Part shown: positions 24,583-34,100 of the stretch, piece after piece
How positions within the stretch are numbered: the first letter of the stretch is position 1
Layout: every line of letters begins with the position of its first letter
Assembly: GCA_040081075.1 (NCBI GenBank)
Contig: JBEBHJ010000006.1
Coordinates: forward strand, 1-64,000
Length of the DNA: 64,000 bases
Source of the DNA: JANJUB01 sp040081075
GTDB taxonomy: Bacteria; Armatimonadota; Fimbriimonadia; Fimbriimonadales; Fimbriimonadaceae
Direction: 5' to 3'
Position numbers and translations under genes: made by a program
The notes under the pieces: generated by a model
What the model saw: the letters and a program-made list of their open reading frames with translations, nothing else
Database searches by the model: none
Told to the model about the DNA's origin: nothing

Positions 24583-26922
24583 ATGCTCGCGGTTGCACTT
24601 CTACTGTCCCTCCAGGCTCCGATTGAACTCACGCAAAACCTCGTGATCTCCAAGTCGGCTACGGTGGCGAAGAACACTTATGTTCTTTCGAGTTCCGATG
24701 AAAACGCCAGAACCGGGGCAATCACAATCAAGGGCGACAACCTGACGATTGACTTTGCTGGTGCAACCCTTCGTGGCTCATCTCCAGAAGCTGAGCCCGA
24801 CCAGCGCCGGGGGACCGGAATCTATGTTGAGGGCAGTAACATTACAATCAAGAACCTACGGGTTCATGGCTTTAAGGTTGGTCTGGCTGCTCGTAATTGC
24901 CCCAATTTAAGAGTCATTGGTGGTGATCTAAGCTACAACTGGAAACAGCATCTTGGTTCTACCATCGAGAAAGAGGACTCGGCCGATTGGATGAGCTATC
25001 ACCACAACGAGAAAGATGAGTGGCTCGAATACGGGGCCGGAATCTATCTGCGGGGTTGCAAAGACTTTGAAGTGCGGGCTTGCCGTATCGTAGGCGGCGA
25101 AAACGGCCTAATGATGGCTGAATGCGATAAGGGCCTCGTTTGGAATAACACATTCAGTTTTCTCAGTGCAATCGGTGTCGGCATGTACCGGTCCTCGGAC
25201 AATCGAATCATGCACAACAACATTGACTGGTGCGTTCGGGGCTACTCCCATGGTCGATGGAATCGGGGCCAAGATTCGGCGGGGATTTTGATTTACGAAC
25301 AATCCATGCGCAACACCTTCGCATATAACTCGGTAACGCATGGTGGGGACGGGTTCTTTCTTTGGGCGGGGCAGAGCACGATGGACACTGCCGTGGGTGG
25401 TTGCAACGATAATCTGGTCTTTGGGAACGACTTTTCGCACGCTCCAACGAATGGGATAGAGGCAACTTTCTCCAGAAATACTTTCGCAAATAACCTTGTT
25501 TTAGAATGCTGGCATGGTGCCTGGCTGGGCTATTCCTACGATACGCACGTCGTTGGGAACATCTTTGCCCACAATGCCGAATCCATTGCCTGGGAGCACG
25601 GGCAGAAAAACGAGATCGCGGCAAACATGTTCTATCACGACACGATGGGAATCAATTTGTGGCAAAACAAGTCCCAAGACCCGAATTGGGGATATCCCAA
25701 GAACCGAGACACACGCAGTCAGAACTATTTGATAAGGCAAAACGAGTTCCAAGCGATATTCAGCTCGGCTTTGAATTTGCGTGACACTATCGGCGTCCGA
25801 ATGCTGTCTAACGATTTTGTATCGAATGGAAAGGTAGCGACCCTGACGGGAGATACCAGCGCATTCGTGTTTGATCGAAACGCAGTATGGGTGCTGAATG
25901 CGGTTGATGTTCCAGAGGGATCAGGCAATCGCGTAGCGACTGAAGCAACCAACGTTCCGCCGCCTGCCACCATGAGGCCAGATGGAAACGTGCTTGATTC
26001 AAGCGGGAAAGACTATGCAGATCGATTCAAGCTGCTATGGATGCCTTACCCCGATGATGAAGAGCAGACCCGAGGACAAGACCAAGATATCTGGCTCAAA
26101 AACTATATCAAAGAGACCCGAAAGCTTGCGCCCAAACCTCTAAAAGACGGTAAGCGACCGTACCTACAAACCGATATTCGGGGCCGACGCTATATTCTGG
26201 TTGACGAGTGGGGGCCTTACGATTTCAAGCGGCCGCTCCTGTGGCTTCGAGGTGAGAAGAACGGAGAATTGCAGTTTGAGATCCTCGGCCCCAAGGGACA
26301 GTGGAAGGCAACATCGGTTTCCGGAGGAGAACTTTCGAGCCAAACGGGGGATGTTCCTGGGATGGTCACGTTCAAGCCCGAACCCGGGAATATTTCGATC
26401 AAGTTGGAATACGTCGGTGCGGCTACCACAGACTATCGAGGCGTCTCTACACCTGCGGGCCAACCGATCCCATTTGAATTCTCCAAGTTCAATCTGCCCA
26501 TCAACTGGGTCATCAACTTCTACAGTTGGGATCCAAAGTCTGTAGCTGATCCAAAAGCGGCCATGCCCCCGCTGAGTGAGATGAACTTAGGCAATCCATT
26601 GAAAACGTTGACGTCAACGAAGCTGGACTACGGCTCGGGCGGCGCGTTTGAAGAGGGTCTCCCCGCCAACGCCTTCGCTACGATTGCGACGGGTTCCTTT
26701 ACCGTGGATTCCGGGAACTACACCTTGAACGTAACGACCGATGACGGGGTCCGAGTTTGGGTTGACGACAAACTTGTGATTGCGGACGCTTGGAAATACC
26801 AAGGGCCAACGGCTTACAAGGCTCAGTTAAAACTCGGCGGCCAACACCGTATTCGAGTTGAGCATTTTGAGATTGATGGCTATTCGGCGTTGAAAGTTGA
26901 GATCGTACCGGCCAAGGGCTAA
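24583..26922 (+). CDS. Secreted right-handed beta-helix protein with PA14 domain
   Basis: 779 residues with signal peptide MLAVALLLSLQAP. Residues about 30-430 are a parallel beta-helix: repeated turns such as 'NITIKNLRVHGFKVGLAARNCPNLRVIGG', 'RNTFAYNSVTHGGDGFFLW', 'NLVFGNDFSHAPTNGIEA' and 'NNLVLECWHGAWLGYS' (NosD/pectate-lyase-like). A beta-sandwich linker follows, then a C-terminal PA14 domain (about 640-779: 'YTLNVTTDDGVRVWVDDKLVIADAWKY'), a carbohydrate-binding fold. Together this points to an extracellular polysaccharide lyase or binding protein; no catalytic Lys/Arg/Asp set is certain. It follows the gene at 23320 by 24 bases. Confidence 0.8.
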   Translation: MLAVALLLSLQAPIELTQNLVISKSATVAKNTYVLSSSDENARTGAITIKGDNLTIDFAGATLRGSSPEAEPDQRRGTGIYVEGSNITIKNLRVHGFKVGLAARNCPNLRVIGGDLSYNWKQHLGSTIEKEDSADWMSYHHNEKDEWLEYGAGIYLRGCKDFEVRACRIVGGENGLMMAECDKGLVWNNTFSFLSAIGVGMYRSSDNRIMHNNIDWCVRGYSHGRWNRGQDSAGILIYEQSMRNTFAYNSVTHGGDGFFLWAGQSTMDTAVGGCNDNLVFGNDFSHAPTNGIEATFSRNTFANNLVLECWHGAWLGYSYDTHVVGNIFAHNAESIAWEHGQKNEIAANMFYHDTMGINLWQNKSQDPNWGYPKNRDTRSQNYLIRQNEFQAIFSSALNLRDTIGVRMLSNDFVSNGKVATLTGDTSAFVFDRNAVWVLNAVDVPEGSGNRVATEATNVPPPATMRPDGNVLDSSGKDYADRFKLLWMPYPDDEEQTRGQDQDIWLKNYIKETRKLAPKPLKDGKRPYLQTDIRGRRYILVDEWGPYDFKRPLLWLRGEKNGELQFEILGPKGQWKATSVSGGELSSQTGDVPGMVTFKPEPGNISIKLEYVGAATTDYRGVSTPAGQPIPFEFSKFNLPINWVINFYSWDPKSVADPKAAMPPLSEMNLGNPLKTLTSTKLDYGSGGAFEEGLPANAFATIATGSFTVDSGNYTLNVTTDDGVRVWVDDKLVIADAWKYQGPTAYKAQLKLGGQHRIRVEHFEIDGYSALKVEIVPAKG

Positions 26923-26932
26923 GCAACAAAAA

Positions 26933-26956
26933 GCCCCCAACCATACGGTCGGGGGC
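26933..26956 (-). terminator. Rho-independent terminator of the small basic protein gene
   Basis: GCCCCC (26933-26938) and GGGGGC (26951-26956) pair, with inner ACC/GGT; on the minus strand TTTTT follows (26928-26932). It also lies after the convergent gene ending at 26922, though the plus side has A-runs rather than T. Confidence 0.85.
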
Positions 26957-26976
26957 AAAAAATTGTCAAGGATTAA

Positions 26977-27171
26977 TTAGGCATCAGCGGCTTTGCTGGC
27001 CATGTAGTCCTTCTCGCTGACAAACTTGAAGAGCTTTTGGCCCTCGTGGGTTGCAGTAAAGGCATAGCGAACTTGCTCGCCGGACTTGGTCTTTCGGACC
27101 ATCTTCATCTTCTTGATCGAATCGTCACTCACTTCAACGTGGGACCGAGTCTTGAGGTTATAAAATTTCAT
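26977..27171 (-). CDS. Small basic protein, 64 residues, function unknown
   Basis: 64 residues, starting MKFYNLKTRSHVEVSD and ending FVSEKDYMASKAADA; lysine- and arginine-rich in the middle (KKMKMVRKTKSGEQVRYAF). It has its own promoter (TACAAT box and an inverted repeat) and a strong terminator, so it is a stand-alone, probably well expressed unit. The size and charge are like small nucleic-acid-binding or ribosome-associated proteins, but no family motif is visible. It is not a shadow: no other frame is open here and flanking signals fit. Confidence 0.75.
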   Translation of the reverse strand: MKFYNLKTRSHVEVSDDSIKKMKMVRKTKSGEQVRYAFTATHEGQKLFKFVSEKDYMASKAADA

Positions 27172-27225
27172 CGTTAAAAACTCCTCTGTTTTCTTGCCGA
27201 CCCGGACTCGCCGCGTCGTTCCAGT

Positions 27226-27256
27226 ATTGTATCACAAATAGGTTCAATCGAACCTA
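27226..27256 (-). promoter_or_regulatory. Promoter with palindromic operator candidate for the 64-residue protein gene
   Basis: On the minus strand a good -10 box TACAAT lies at 27231-27226, about 55 bases before the ATG. Upstream is the perfect inverted repeat TAGGTTC-AATC-GAACCTA (27239-27256), where a -35 box would be. No strong -35 hexamer is seen, so an activator at the palindrome, or repression there, is plausible. It differs from the Gram-positive LexA box (GAAC-N4-GTTC), whose half-sites face the other way. Confidence 0.45.
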
Positions 27257-27265
27257 CTAAATGAT

Positions 27266-27305
27266 CGCTCCTTAGCAAGACGTTGGATTATCTCACGAAG
27301 GAGCG
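27266..27305. repeat. 8-bp inverted repeat
   Basis: CGCTCCTT (27266-27273) and AAGGAGCG (27298-27305) with a 24-base spacer, upstream of the palindrome and before the convergent end of the amidohydrolase gene. The long loop and missing U-run make a terminator unlikely; role unknown. Confidence 0.3.
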
Positions 27306-27356
27306 GGATTTTGCTTGAGAATTGGCTCAAAGTTGCCCTAAGCAGCCCATTTCTTC

Positions 27357-29945
27357 TCAGTTTTTGCGTTTGCTCCACTGATCTCGCAATCGGGTGAACT
27401 TACTTTCGAGAGGAACCGCAGTTCCGTTAACCCAAATCGCAACGATGTTTGAGGTCATAGCGCAAGGATCTCCATCACACAAAACAAGGTTTGCAACTTT
27501 GCCCGTATCGACTGAACCTAGCCGGTCCCCAACCCCTAAAATGTCAGCGGCATCAAGAGTCATGGCTTTTAAACAATCGTCCATTGTAAGGCCATAAGCA
27601 CAGGATGTCGCAGCTCGGATCGGCAGATTGAACGCGCCCGAATTATCTTCTGTCGCAAAACAGAATTTCACGCCTGCCTTCTTGAGCAAGTAGGGCGTAG
27701 CGAACGGCGCATCGTACGGATCGAAATCTGAAACCGGTGCATTTGAAGCCAGCGTGCTTTTGCCAGCCGGATTGAGAATCACGGGGATCTTTCTTCGGGC
27801 GAGTTCATCAGCCAACTTCCATGCATCAGCAGCTCCCGAAAGAATGCCTTTGACCTTGTATTTGTCGATAAACGCGAGAGCCCGTTCGATACTCGTCTTG
27901 TTTCGGACTTTGAAAACGATCGGAGCGGTCCCCTCAATATATGGGCGCATCGCTTCGAGACTCAATTCTTTGGGAACTTTAGCTCCTTTGAGGTATTCCG
28001 TGGCCTTGTCGAAGTATCTGTCCAGCTCACTTGTGCCTTGAAGAATTTCCTCAAGAGTCTCCTCGTGGTGCTTCACCATTTCTCCGCCGAGGACTTCGCA
28101 AAAGTCATCTTCCTCAAAGCCACCGCCTCCCCCGCCCGGAAACGAAACGACCAAGAATTGGCGCCCCAATCCCATTTGTTCACCGGTCCAGCCGAAGTGA
28201 TTAACGAGCGAAGCCTGACCACAGACTGTGCCACCACCAGGTCGTGACAATGACGTCAATACACCGCCGCATCGAGCTACCGGAAAGTGCTCGCTTTGAA
28301 CGTTGATGGCCGTTTGGGCGATCAAGTCGGGCTGGAAAGTCCCAAGCTCGTTGGCATCAACGGTCTGTCCGATGGGCGAAATCTCACTGAGTCCAATCGA
28401 GTTGCCCGCATCAATGAAACCTGGATACAGGTGCATCCCCTTGGCGTCTACCCGGTGAACTCCGCCCGGAACGCTCACGTCTGTTCCAACCGCCGCAATC
28501 TTGCCATCTCGAATCACGACCGTTCCCTTTTGAAGGACCGGGCCGCTCATCGTGTGAACCGTAGCGTTCGTTATCGCATAGTCGCCGGAAGTGGGCAGAT
28601 TCATCGGCTTTGTTTGGCGATTCTCGGGCAACGTCTGGGGGAGCGGCATTCGACTATCCACGCCGAACATGTCACGCCGTTCGAAGAATACTTCCCCTTC
28701 GATGAGCGAATAAGCGCAACGTGAGTAGGGGCTCAATGGGTGGCCATCCCAAATCGTGATGTCCCCGTCCTTGCCAACTTCCAGCGAGCCAGTTCGGTGA
28801 TCAATCCCGATGAGCTTGGCCCCATTTATGGTCAACAGGGCGAGCGCTTGGTCTTCACTTAATCCGCCGAATCGCATGGTCTTGGCGGCATCGAGAGCCA
28901 GAGAAGGCATTCCACCAATTCCGTCAGTATTTGCCGAAACTGTAACACCGGCGTTGGTACAAATCGCCGCATTATAAGGAATCGCATCGTATCCTTCAAT
29001 TTTGAAGGACCAGTTGTCAATGAAAATGGAAACGCCGACTCCCGCCTTGGCGAGTTCTGGGGCGATCTTGTAGGCTTCGAGGGCATGCTGCAACGCACCA
29101 AGTTTAAATCCAAATTCTTGGCTGAGGCGAACCATCATCAACATCTCATCGGCCCGATAGGAATGGCACTCGACCCAGACTCTCCCTCGCAATATATCGG
29201 CAAGGGTATCGAGCCGTACATCTCGGCGCGGCATCTTGCCCGACTTCGTCTGATTCCACTTATCCCATGCCTCCATGTACTCGCGGGCTTCTGTAAATGC
29301 TCGCCGATACACGGTTTGCACGCCCATTCGGGTGCGCGGATATCGTTGTGGGGCGGTTGTTCCATTCGGCCCAGGTTGAGAGGTTTGGCCCGAACGGGTG
29401 ACGTTTTCACCCAGGGCAAACTTGATCATGCGAGGCGCGTCTGGAACGATGAGTTCGGCTACCGAGCGGTTGTATTTGAGCTTAATTACCTTGCTCTCAC
29501 CGCCGATACAGTTAGCCGACCCGTGCAATGCCAACCCTGTGGTTTCACCTCCGGCAAGAGCTTGCCAAATGTTCTTACTTGTTGGGTTGAGGACATCGGC
29601 GATGCGGCATTCTGCCGTAATGCTATCGGTGCCTTCGTTGGTCGCATCAATTCCACGGTGGATGTGTGCGTCCACGATTCCGGGCATCACAACGCGCCCT
29701 TTGGCGTTGATTACTTGAACGTTAGGCGGAGTCTCAAGGTTCTTCCCGATCTTGGCTATCTTCCCGCCAAGGACAAGCACGTCAGTATCGTCAAACGCCC
29801 CTTTCGTGACGGTCAATACTCGACCGCCCTTGATGAGAACATTGCCGTTCATGGTTATCGAGGGCTTTCGTGAAGCCGCGGTTTCCACTTGAGCAAAAGC
29901 ATTACAAAGCACCGCTAAGGCGAGCACAATTCCAAGTCTTCTCAC
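27357..29945 (-). CDS. Secreted tandem amidohydrolase (one active, one degenerate module)
   Basis: 862 residues with signal peptide (MRRLGIVLALAVLCNAFAQ). Module 1 (about 35-430) is an imidazolonepropionase-like amidohydrolase with metal motif GIVDAHIHRG, later His in 'VECHSYRADE' and 'GALQHALEAY', and Asp in 'SANTDGIGG'. Module 2 (about 445-862) keeps the fold (YAITNATVHTMSGPVLQKGTVVI, LYPGFIDAGNSIG, KAMTLDAADILGVGDRLGSVDTGKVANLVL) but has GNS in place of HxH, so it cannot bind metal in the usual way. The ATG overlaps the preceding gene by 4 bases. Substrate unknown; periplasmic. Confidence 0.85.
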   Translation of the reverse strand: MRRLGIVLALAVLCNAFAQVETAASRKPSITMNGNVLIKGGRVLTVTKGAFDDTDVLVLGGKIAKIGKNLETPPNVQVINAKGRVVMPGIVDAHIHRGIDATNEGTDSITAECRIADVLNPTSKNIWQALAGGETTGLALHGSANCIGGESKVIKLKYNRSVAELIVPDAPRMIKFALGENVTRSGQTSQPGPNGTTAPQRYPRTRMGVQTVYRRAFTEAREYMEAWDKWNQTKSGKMPRRDVRLDTLADILRGRVWVECHSYRADEMLMMVRLSQEFGFKLGALQHALEAYKIAPELAKAGVGVSIFIDNWSFKIEGYDAIPYNAAICTNAGVTVSANTDGIGGMPSLALDAAKTMRFGGLSEDQALALLTINGAKLIGIDHRTGSLEVGKDGDITIWDGHPLSPYSRCAYSLIEGEVFFERRDMFGVDSRMPLPQTLPENRQTKPMNLPTSGDYAITNATVHTMSGPVLQKGTVVIRDGKIAAVGTDVSVPGGVHRVDAKGMHLYPGFIDAGNSIGLSEISPIGQTVDANELGTFQPDLIAQTAINVQSEHFPVARCGGVLTSLSRPGGGTVCGQASLVNHFGWTGEQMGLGRQFLVVSFPGGGGGGFEEDDFCEVLGGEMVKHHEETLEEILQGTSELDRYFDKATEYLKGAKVPKELSLEAMRPYIEGTAPIVFKVRNKTSIERALAFIDKYKVKGILSGAADAWKLADELARRKIPVILNPAGKSTLASNAPVSDFDPYDAPFATPYLLKKAGVKFCFATEDNSGAFNLPIRAATSCAYGLTMDDCLKAMTLDAADILGVGDRLGSVDTGKVANLVLCDGDPCAMTSNIVAIWVNGTAVPLESKFTRLRDQWSKRKN

Positions 29946-31180
29946 TTCACAACCTCCATCTTGCCGCTCACAATCACGGCTTTCACGACCGATTTATCAT
30001 CCTCAAAGTTGGCAGACATGAGCACAAAATCTCCATCCATCCCAACCTTGATGGAGCCGCAGCGACTGCCTAGCCCCAAGATATTTGCCCCTCCGCTTGT
30101 AAGTGCCGACAAGACCTCCGGGGCCGAAACTCCATATTTCAAAAGATTCCGGGCGTTCTTTAGGAAGTCGGTACGTCCACCGTCACTGGTAAGGGCGACC
30201 GGAACTCTGGCTTTGAGTAAAACCGCCAGGTTTGTCGTTCGCTCCAGCCATTCGTCGCGACGCTCTTTGCGGATTTCGGCGGGCGTGGTGTCGTCGCCTG
30301 TAAGTGAGGGCTCGCTTCCCATGTCCACCCTTATGATCACGGGAGTTTTGTTCTCCGCAAGAACAGGGGCCATTTGGTAAGCCTCTCTTCCCCCGACGAT
30401 GATAGGTTTTAGGCCCAGCTCTTTGCTTAATACAAGAGCTCGATGCACATCGCGGCTTGTGTCCGCCATGAACAATGAGAACTCCTTTCCTGTAGCGGCT
30501 GCTTGTAGATTTTGCAGAAATGCGTCCTTGGGTTCACCGGAGTAGCCCTGAGCGTCATAAATCGTTTGCCGCATGAGGGCAATGATGCCCATGAGGCTAC
30601 CGGGGTAACCGCCCGCGCCCCCTCCACCACCTCCTCCTCGAATAGAGATTTCTTGGCCGAAGGTTTTGTTCAAGACGACCGGAGGTTTGCCCAATCTTGC
30701 AATAGAGCATTCACCACGAATGGTGCCGCTACCGGGAGCAAATAGGGTTGTTACGACCCCGTTTTGAAAAGAAACGACGGGATCAAAATCAGGCGCAAAG
30801 CAATCTCCAGCAACCAGGTCAGAGCGAATTCCCTTCCGATTTGCCTCCCACATAGAAGCGTAGGCGCGATCGGTTGTGTTCCGAGCGGGGGCGGCGGTCG
30901 CTGGATCGGGCAATTTGAGGCCGCTCGTGGTGTAGGCATCAATGAATCCAGGATAAAGCACCATCCCAGCGGCATTAACAACCTCGGCGTTTGCCGCCGT
31001 GATGGTCTTGCCGATCTCGACGATTACTCCGTTGTTCACAAGAACCGACGTATGCTCCAGATATTGCGAGCCATCCCACACCTTGGCATCCACGATGAGC
31101 AAACGCCCGGCCTGAGCTGCTCCTAATGCGGCGACAAGAGTGCTTACCGCAATGCTGAGAACGCGACCATTAAATGCCAT
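29942..31180 (-). CDS. Secreted amidohydrolase-like protein without HxH motif
   Basis: 412 residues from ATG at 31180, preceded by GGAGGTGA at eight bases' spacing inside the end of the BNR gene; this also gives a clean signal peptide (MAFNGRVLSIAVSTLVAALGAAQA). The amidohydrolase frame is clear (RLLIVDAKVWDGSQYLEHTSVLV at the start, 'VLYPGFIDAYTTSG', 'SALTSGGANILGLGSRCGSIKVGMDGDFVLMS' at the end), but the HxH is replaced by YTT while an Asp in 'VALTSDGG' remains. A glycine run lies in the middle. It probably pairs with the tandem enzyme whose start it overlaps, as a structural subunit (inference). Confidence 0.8.
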   Translation of the reverse strand: MAFNGRVLSIAVSTLVAALGAAQAGRLLIVDAKVWDGSQYLEHTSVLVNNGVIVEIGKTITAANAEVVNAAGMVLYPGFIDAYTTSGLKLPDPATAAPARNTTDRAYASMWEANRKGIRSDLVAGDCFAPDFDPVVSFQNGVVTTLFAPGSGTIRGECSIARLGKPPVVLNKTFGQEISIRGGGGGGGAGGYPGSLMGIIALMRQTIYDAQGYSGEPKDAFLQNLQAAATGKEFSLFMADTSRDVHRALVLSKELGLKPIIVGGREAYQMAPVLAENKTPVIIRVDMGSEPSLTGDDTTPAEIRKERRDEWLERTTNLAVLLKARVPVALTSDGGRTDFLKNARNLLKYGVSAPEVLSALTSGGANILGLGSRCGSIKVGMDGDFVLMSANFEDDKSVVKAVIVSGKMEVVK

Positions 31181-34100
31181 CGAATTCACCTCCTCGACGT
31201 CCACCACCACCCTGGCTCAAGCCCGCAGGCTCAGGCACGATTGGTTCTAAGGATTTTTTGGTCAGTTCGCCGTTGAACTGCACCAAATCCTTTGCCCAGA
31301 CTTCGTTCAGCCGTTTGAGGATGTCATCAAGCTCGGCCGAGAGACGCTCAAAAACGGCTTGGCTCCCTCTACTGGGTGGACCATCTCCACCCAGAACAAC
31401 CGGCAGTAGGGCGGCGAGGCGATTGTTTAGTTTGATTGGATAGTTCAGAGGATCTTGACCGCTCTGGTTTTTCACCTGATAGATGTCTTCCTCAATCGCA
31501 GAGAGCTTCGTCACCAGGGCTTCAGACGCCTTCGCAAGCCCCTTATCTTTCTCAATAAGGGCCGCTACTTTCTTTTTCACATCTCTGATTTTTGCGTGCG
31601 CCTCGTGTGTTTCTGTCAGCCTGTCAGCGATCCGGCGAGCGAGCTTGAACTGCTCCATTTGTTCAGCGTCGGTGCCGTCGGTCCGGGGATCCTTGGTTAG
31701 CTTTGCGTCTCGCGTAGCCGACCAACTTCCAGGCTTCATCGTAACTTTATAGGTCCCCGGCGGAGCGGCAATAGAGCCTCCGAAACCGCCCCACATGATA
31801 AGTCCAGGTAGGGTTCGTGCGCCCGGATATCGCGGGGCAGACATCGTTGTTCGATTAAATCCAGCCTTGCCATCGACCTTTGTGGTGGCGATAATGGCAC
31901 CGAAAGGATCGGTGAGTTCAAACTCGATTCCCGCCGCGTCGGCTGGAAGGAAGTAGCTAACAATAAAGCCGCTACGAGGGTTCTTGCCGACCGTGCCCGA
32001 TCCGCTGCTACCCCAGTTCACTTTGATCGTATCCCTAGGAGCAAACAGAAATGGCTCAGTGGTCTTCGCCACGATTTGGCGTAGCGGCGAGATATCGTCC
32101 AGCACCCAGAAGGACCGGCCGTGAGTCGCAACAACCAAATCATCGAGCTTTATTGTCAAATCATGGATTGGCGTGAGGGGAAGATTGCCTTTAAACCGCT
32201 CCCAGTTTGCGCCTCGGTCTAAGCTCACAAACAACCCGGTTTCGGTGCCTGCGAACAATAGGCTGGGTTGTGCCGTATCCTCACGAACCACTCGAACAGG
32301 CGATTCGGAATCGATTCCCTTGACCAAGAGTTCCCAAGATTGACCGTAGTTGCGCGTGACATAGATGTAGGGTTTGTAATCGTCATTCTCATGATTATCC
32401 AGGGCGAGATAAGCCGTTCCTGGGTCTGAAGGCGAAGCATCAATCATGGAACACAATCCCCAAGTGGGCATACCGGCGGGAGTAACATTGGTCCAAGTCG
32501 CCCCCCCATCTTTGCTCAAATTAACCAAGCCATCGTCCGACCCGGCCCAAAGCAACCCCTTTTGAATGGGGGATTCGGCGAGGGTGAAAACGGTGCCGTA
32601 ATACTCAACGCTCGTATTATCTTTCGTGATCGGACCACCACTAGGGCCGAGGGTTCGCTTGTCGTTTCGCGTGAGGTCTGGGCTAATGTTAAACCAGTTG
32701 TTGCCCAAATCGGTCGATTTCATCACGTGTTGCGAGCAAGTGTAAAGCACGTTTGGATCATGCGGGGAGAACACAATTGGGAACGTCCATTGGAATCGCT
32801 CTACCAAATCTACCGCCCCATGCCCCATAGGGTTATCTGGCCAAGGATCAACGGCTCGACTCATGTTGGTTCGGTGATTCATTCTCGAAAGGTCGCCGCC
32901 GTAAGAGCCGCCAAAAACGATTTCAGGATCGTCGGGTTTTGCCACCACGTAACCGCTCTCGCCACCGGCTGTTCCCGTCCAATCTGTAGCCGCGATGCCA
33001 GATCCAAACGTTCGGCTCGGAATTCTCACGGTTGAGTTATCTTGTTGGGCGCCCAATATGCGATAGGGGAACGCATTGTCAGTGGAAACATGATAAAACT
33101 GGGCGGTTGGCACGTCTTGGGCTGTCCAGCTTTGTCCCCCCGTCGTTGTCACACTTGCGCCACCATCGTTGGATTCAATCATCCGCTTGGGGTCATCGGG
33201 AGCGATCCACAAATCGTGATTATCCGAATGGGGAGTGCCCACGCTACCAAACGTCTTGCCGCCGTCGGTCGACTTGCCCATTCCCACATTAAGGACATAT
33301 ACGACTTCGGCATCTTTGGGATCGGCGATGATGTGAGTGTAGTACCATGCCCGCTGTCGCCAGTTGCGCGAATTATTGGTCATGGTGAAGGTCTTTCCCG
33401 CATCATCGGAACGGAAAATCCCGCCGTCTAGTGCCTCCAAGTGTGCCCAAACTCGCTTTGGATTCGCCGGCGAAACACTGAGGCCGATTTTGCCCATAAT
33501 GCCTTTGGGTAACCCGGGGGAGCGTGAGATATCATCCCACTTAGCTCCGCCATTGGTAGTTTTGAAAATGCCTGAACCGGGGCCACCCGAATTAAGCATA
33601 TAAGGCGTGCGCCACGATTCCCATGTGGCGGCATAAAGGGTTTCGGGATTGCTCGGATCCATGCAAAGATCTACCGCGCCGCTCACCTCATTCTTGAAGA
33701 GCACGCGTTTCCAGTTCTTACCTCCATCCGTCGATTTGTAAACACCCCGGTTGGGGTCAGCCTTTATCTTGCCCGAGGCGAGGTCGCGGTCCACATAGAT
33801 ATGCCCGAGTGCAGCAACATAAACAACATCAGGATTGGTAGGGTGAATCACGATACGCGCGATGGTTTGGCAAGCTTTCAGACCGATGTGTGTCCACGTT
33901 TTGCCCGCGTCGGTGCTTCGATAAACTCCATCCCCATGAGAAATGTTTCCGCGAATATCGCGCTCGCCGGTGCCTGCATAAACAACATCCGGGTTGCTCG
34001 GTGCGACCGCTAGGGCCCCGACCGACGCAGTGTTAAAGAATCCGTCTGAAACACAATCCCAATCCGTTCCGCCGTTGGTTGATTTCCAAACTCCGCCACC

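Noticed and set aside
27239..27256. LexA box
   Set aside because: Half-sites are GTTC-N4-GAAC, opposite in orientation to the GAAC-N4-GTTC box, and the target gene has no SOS link.
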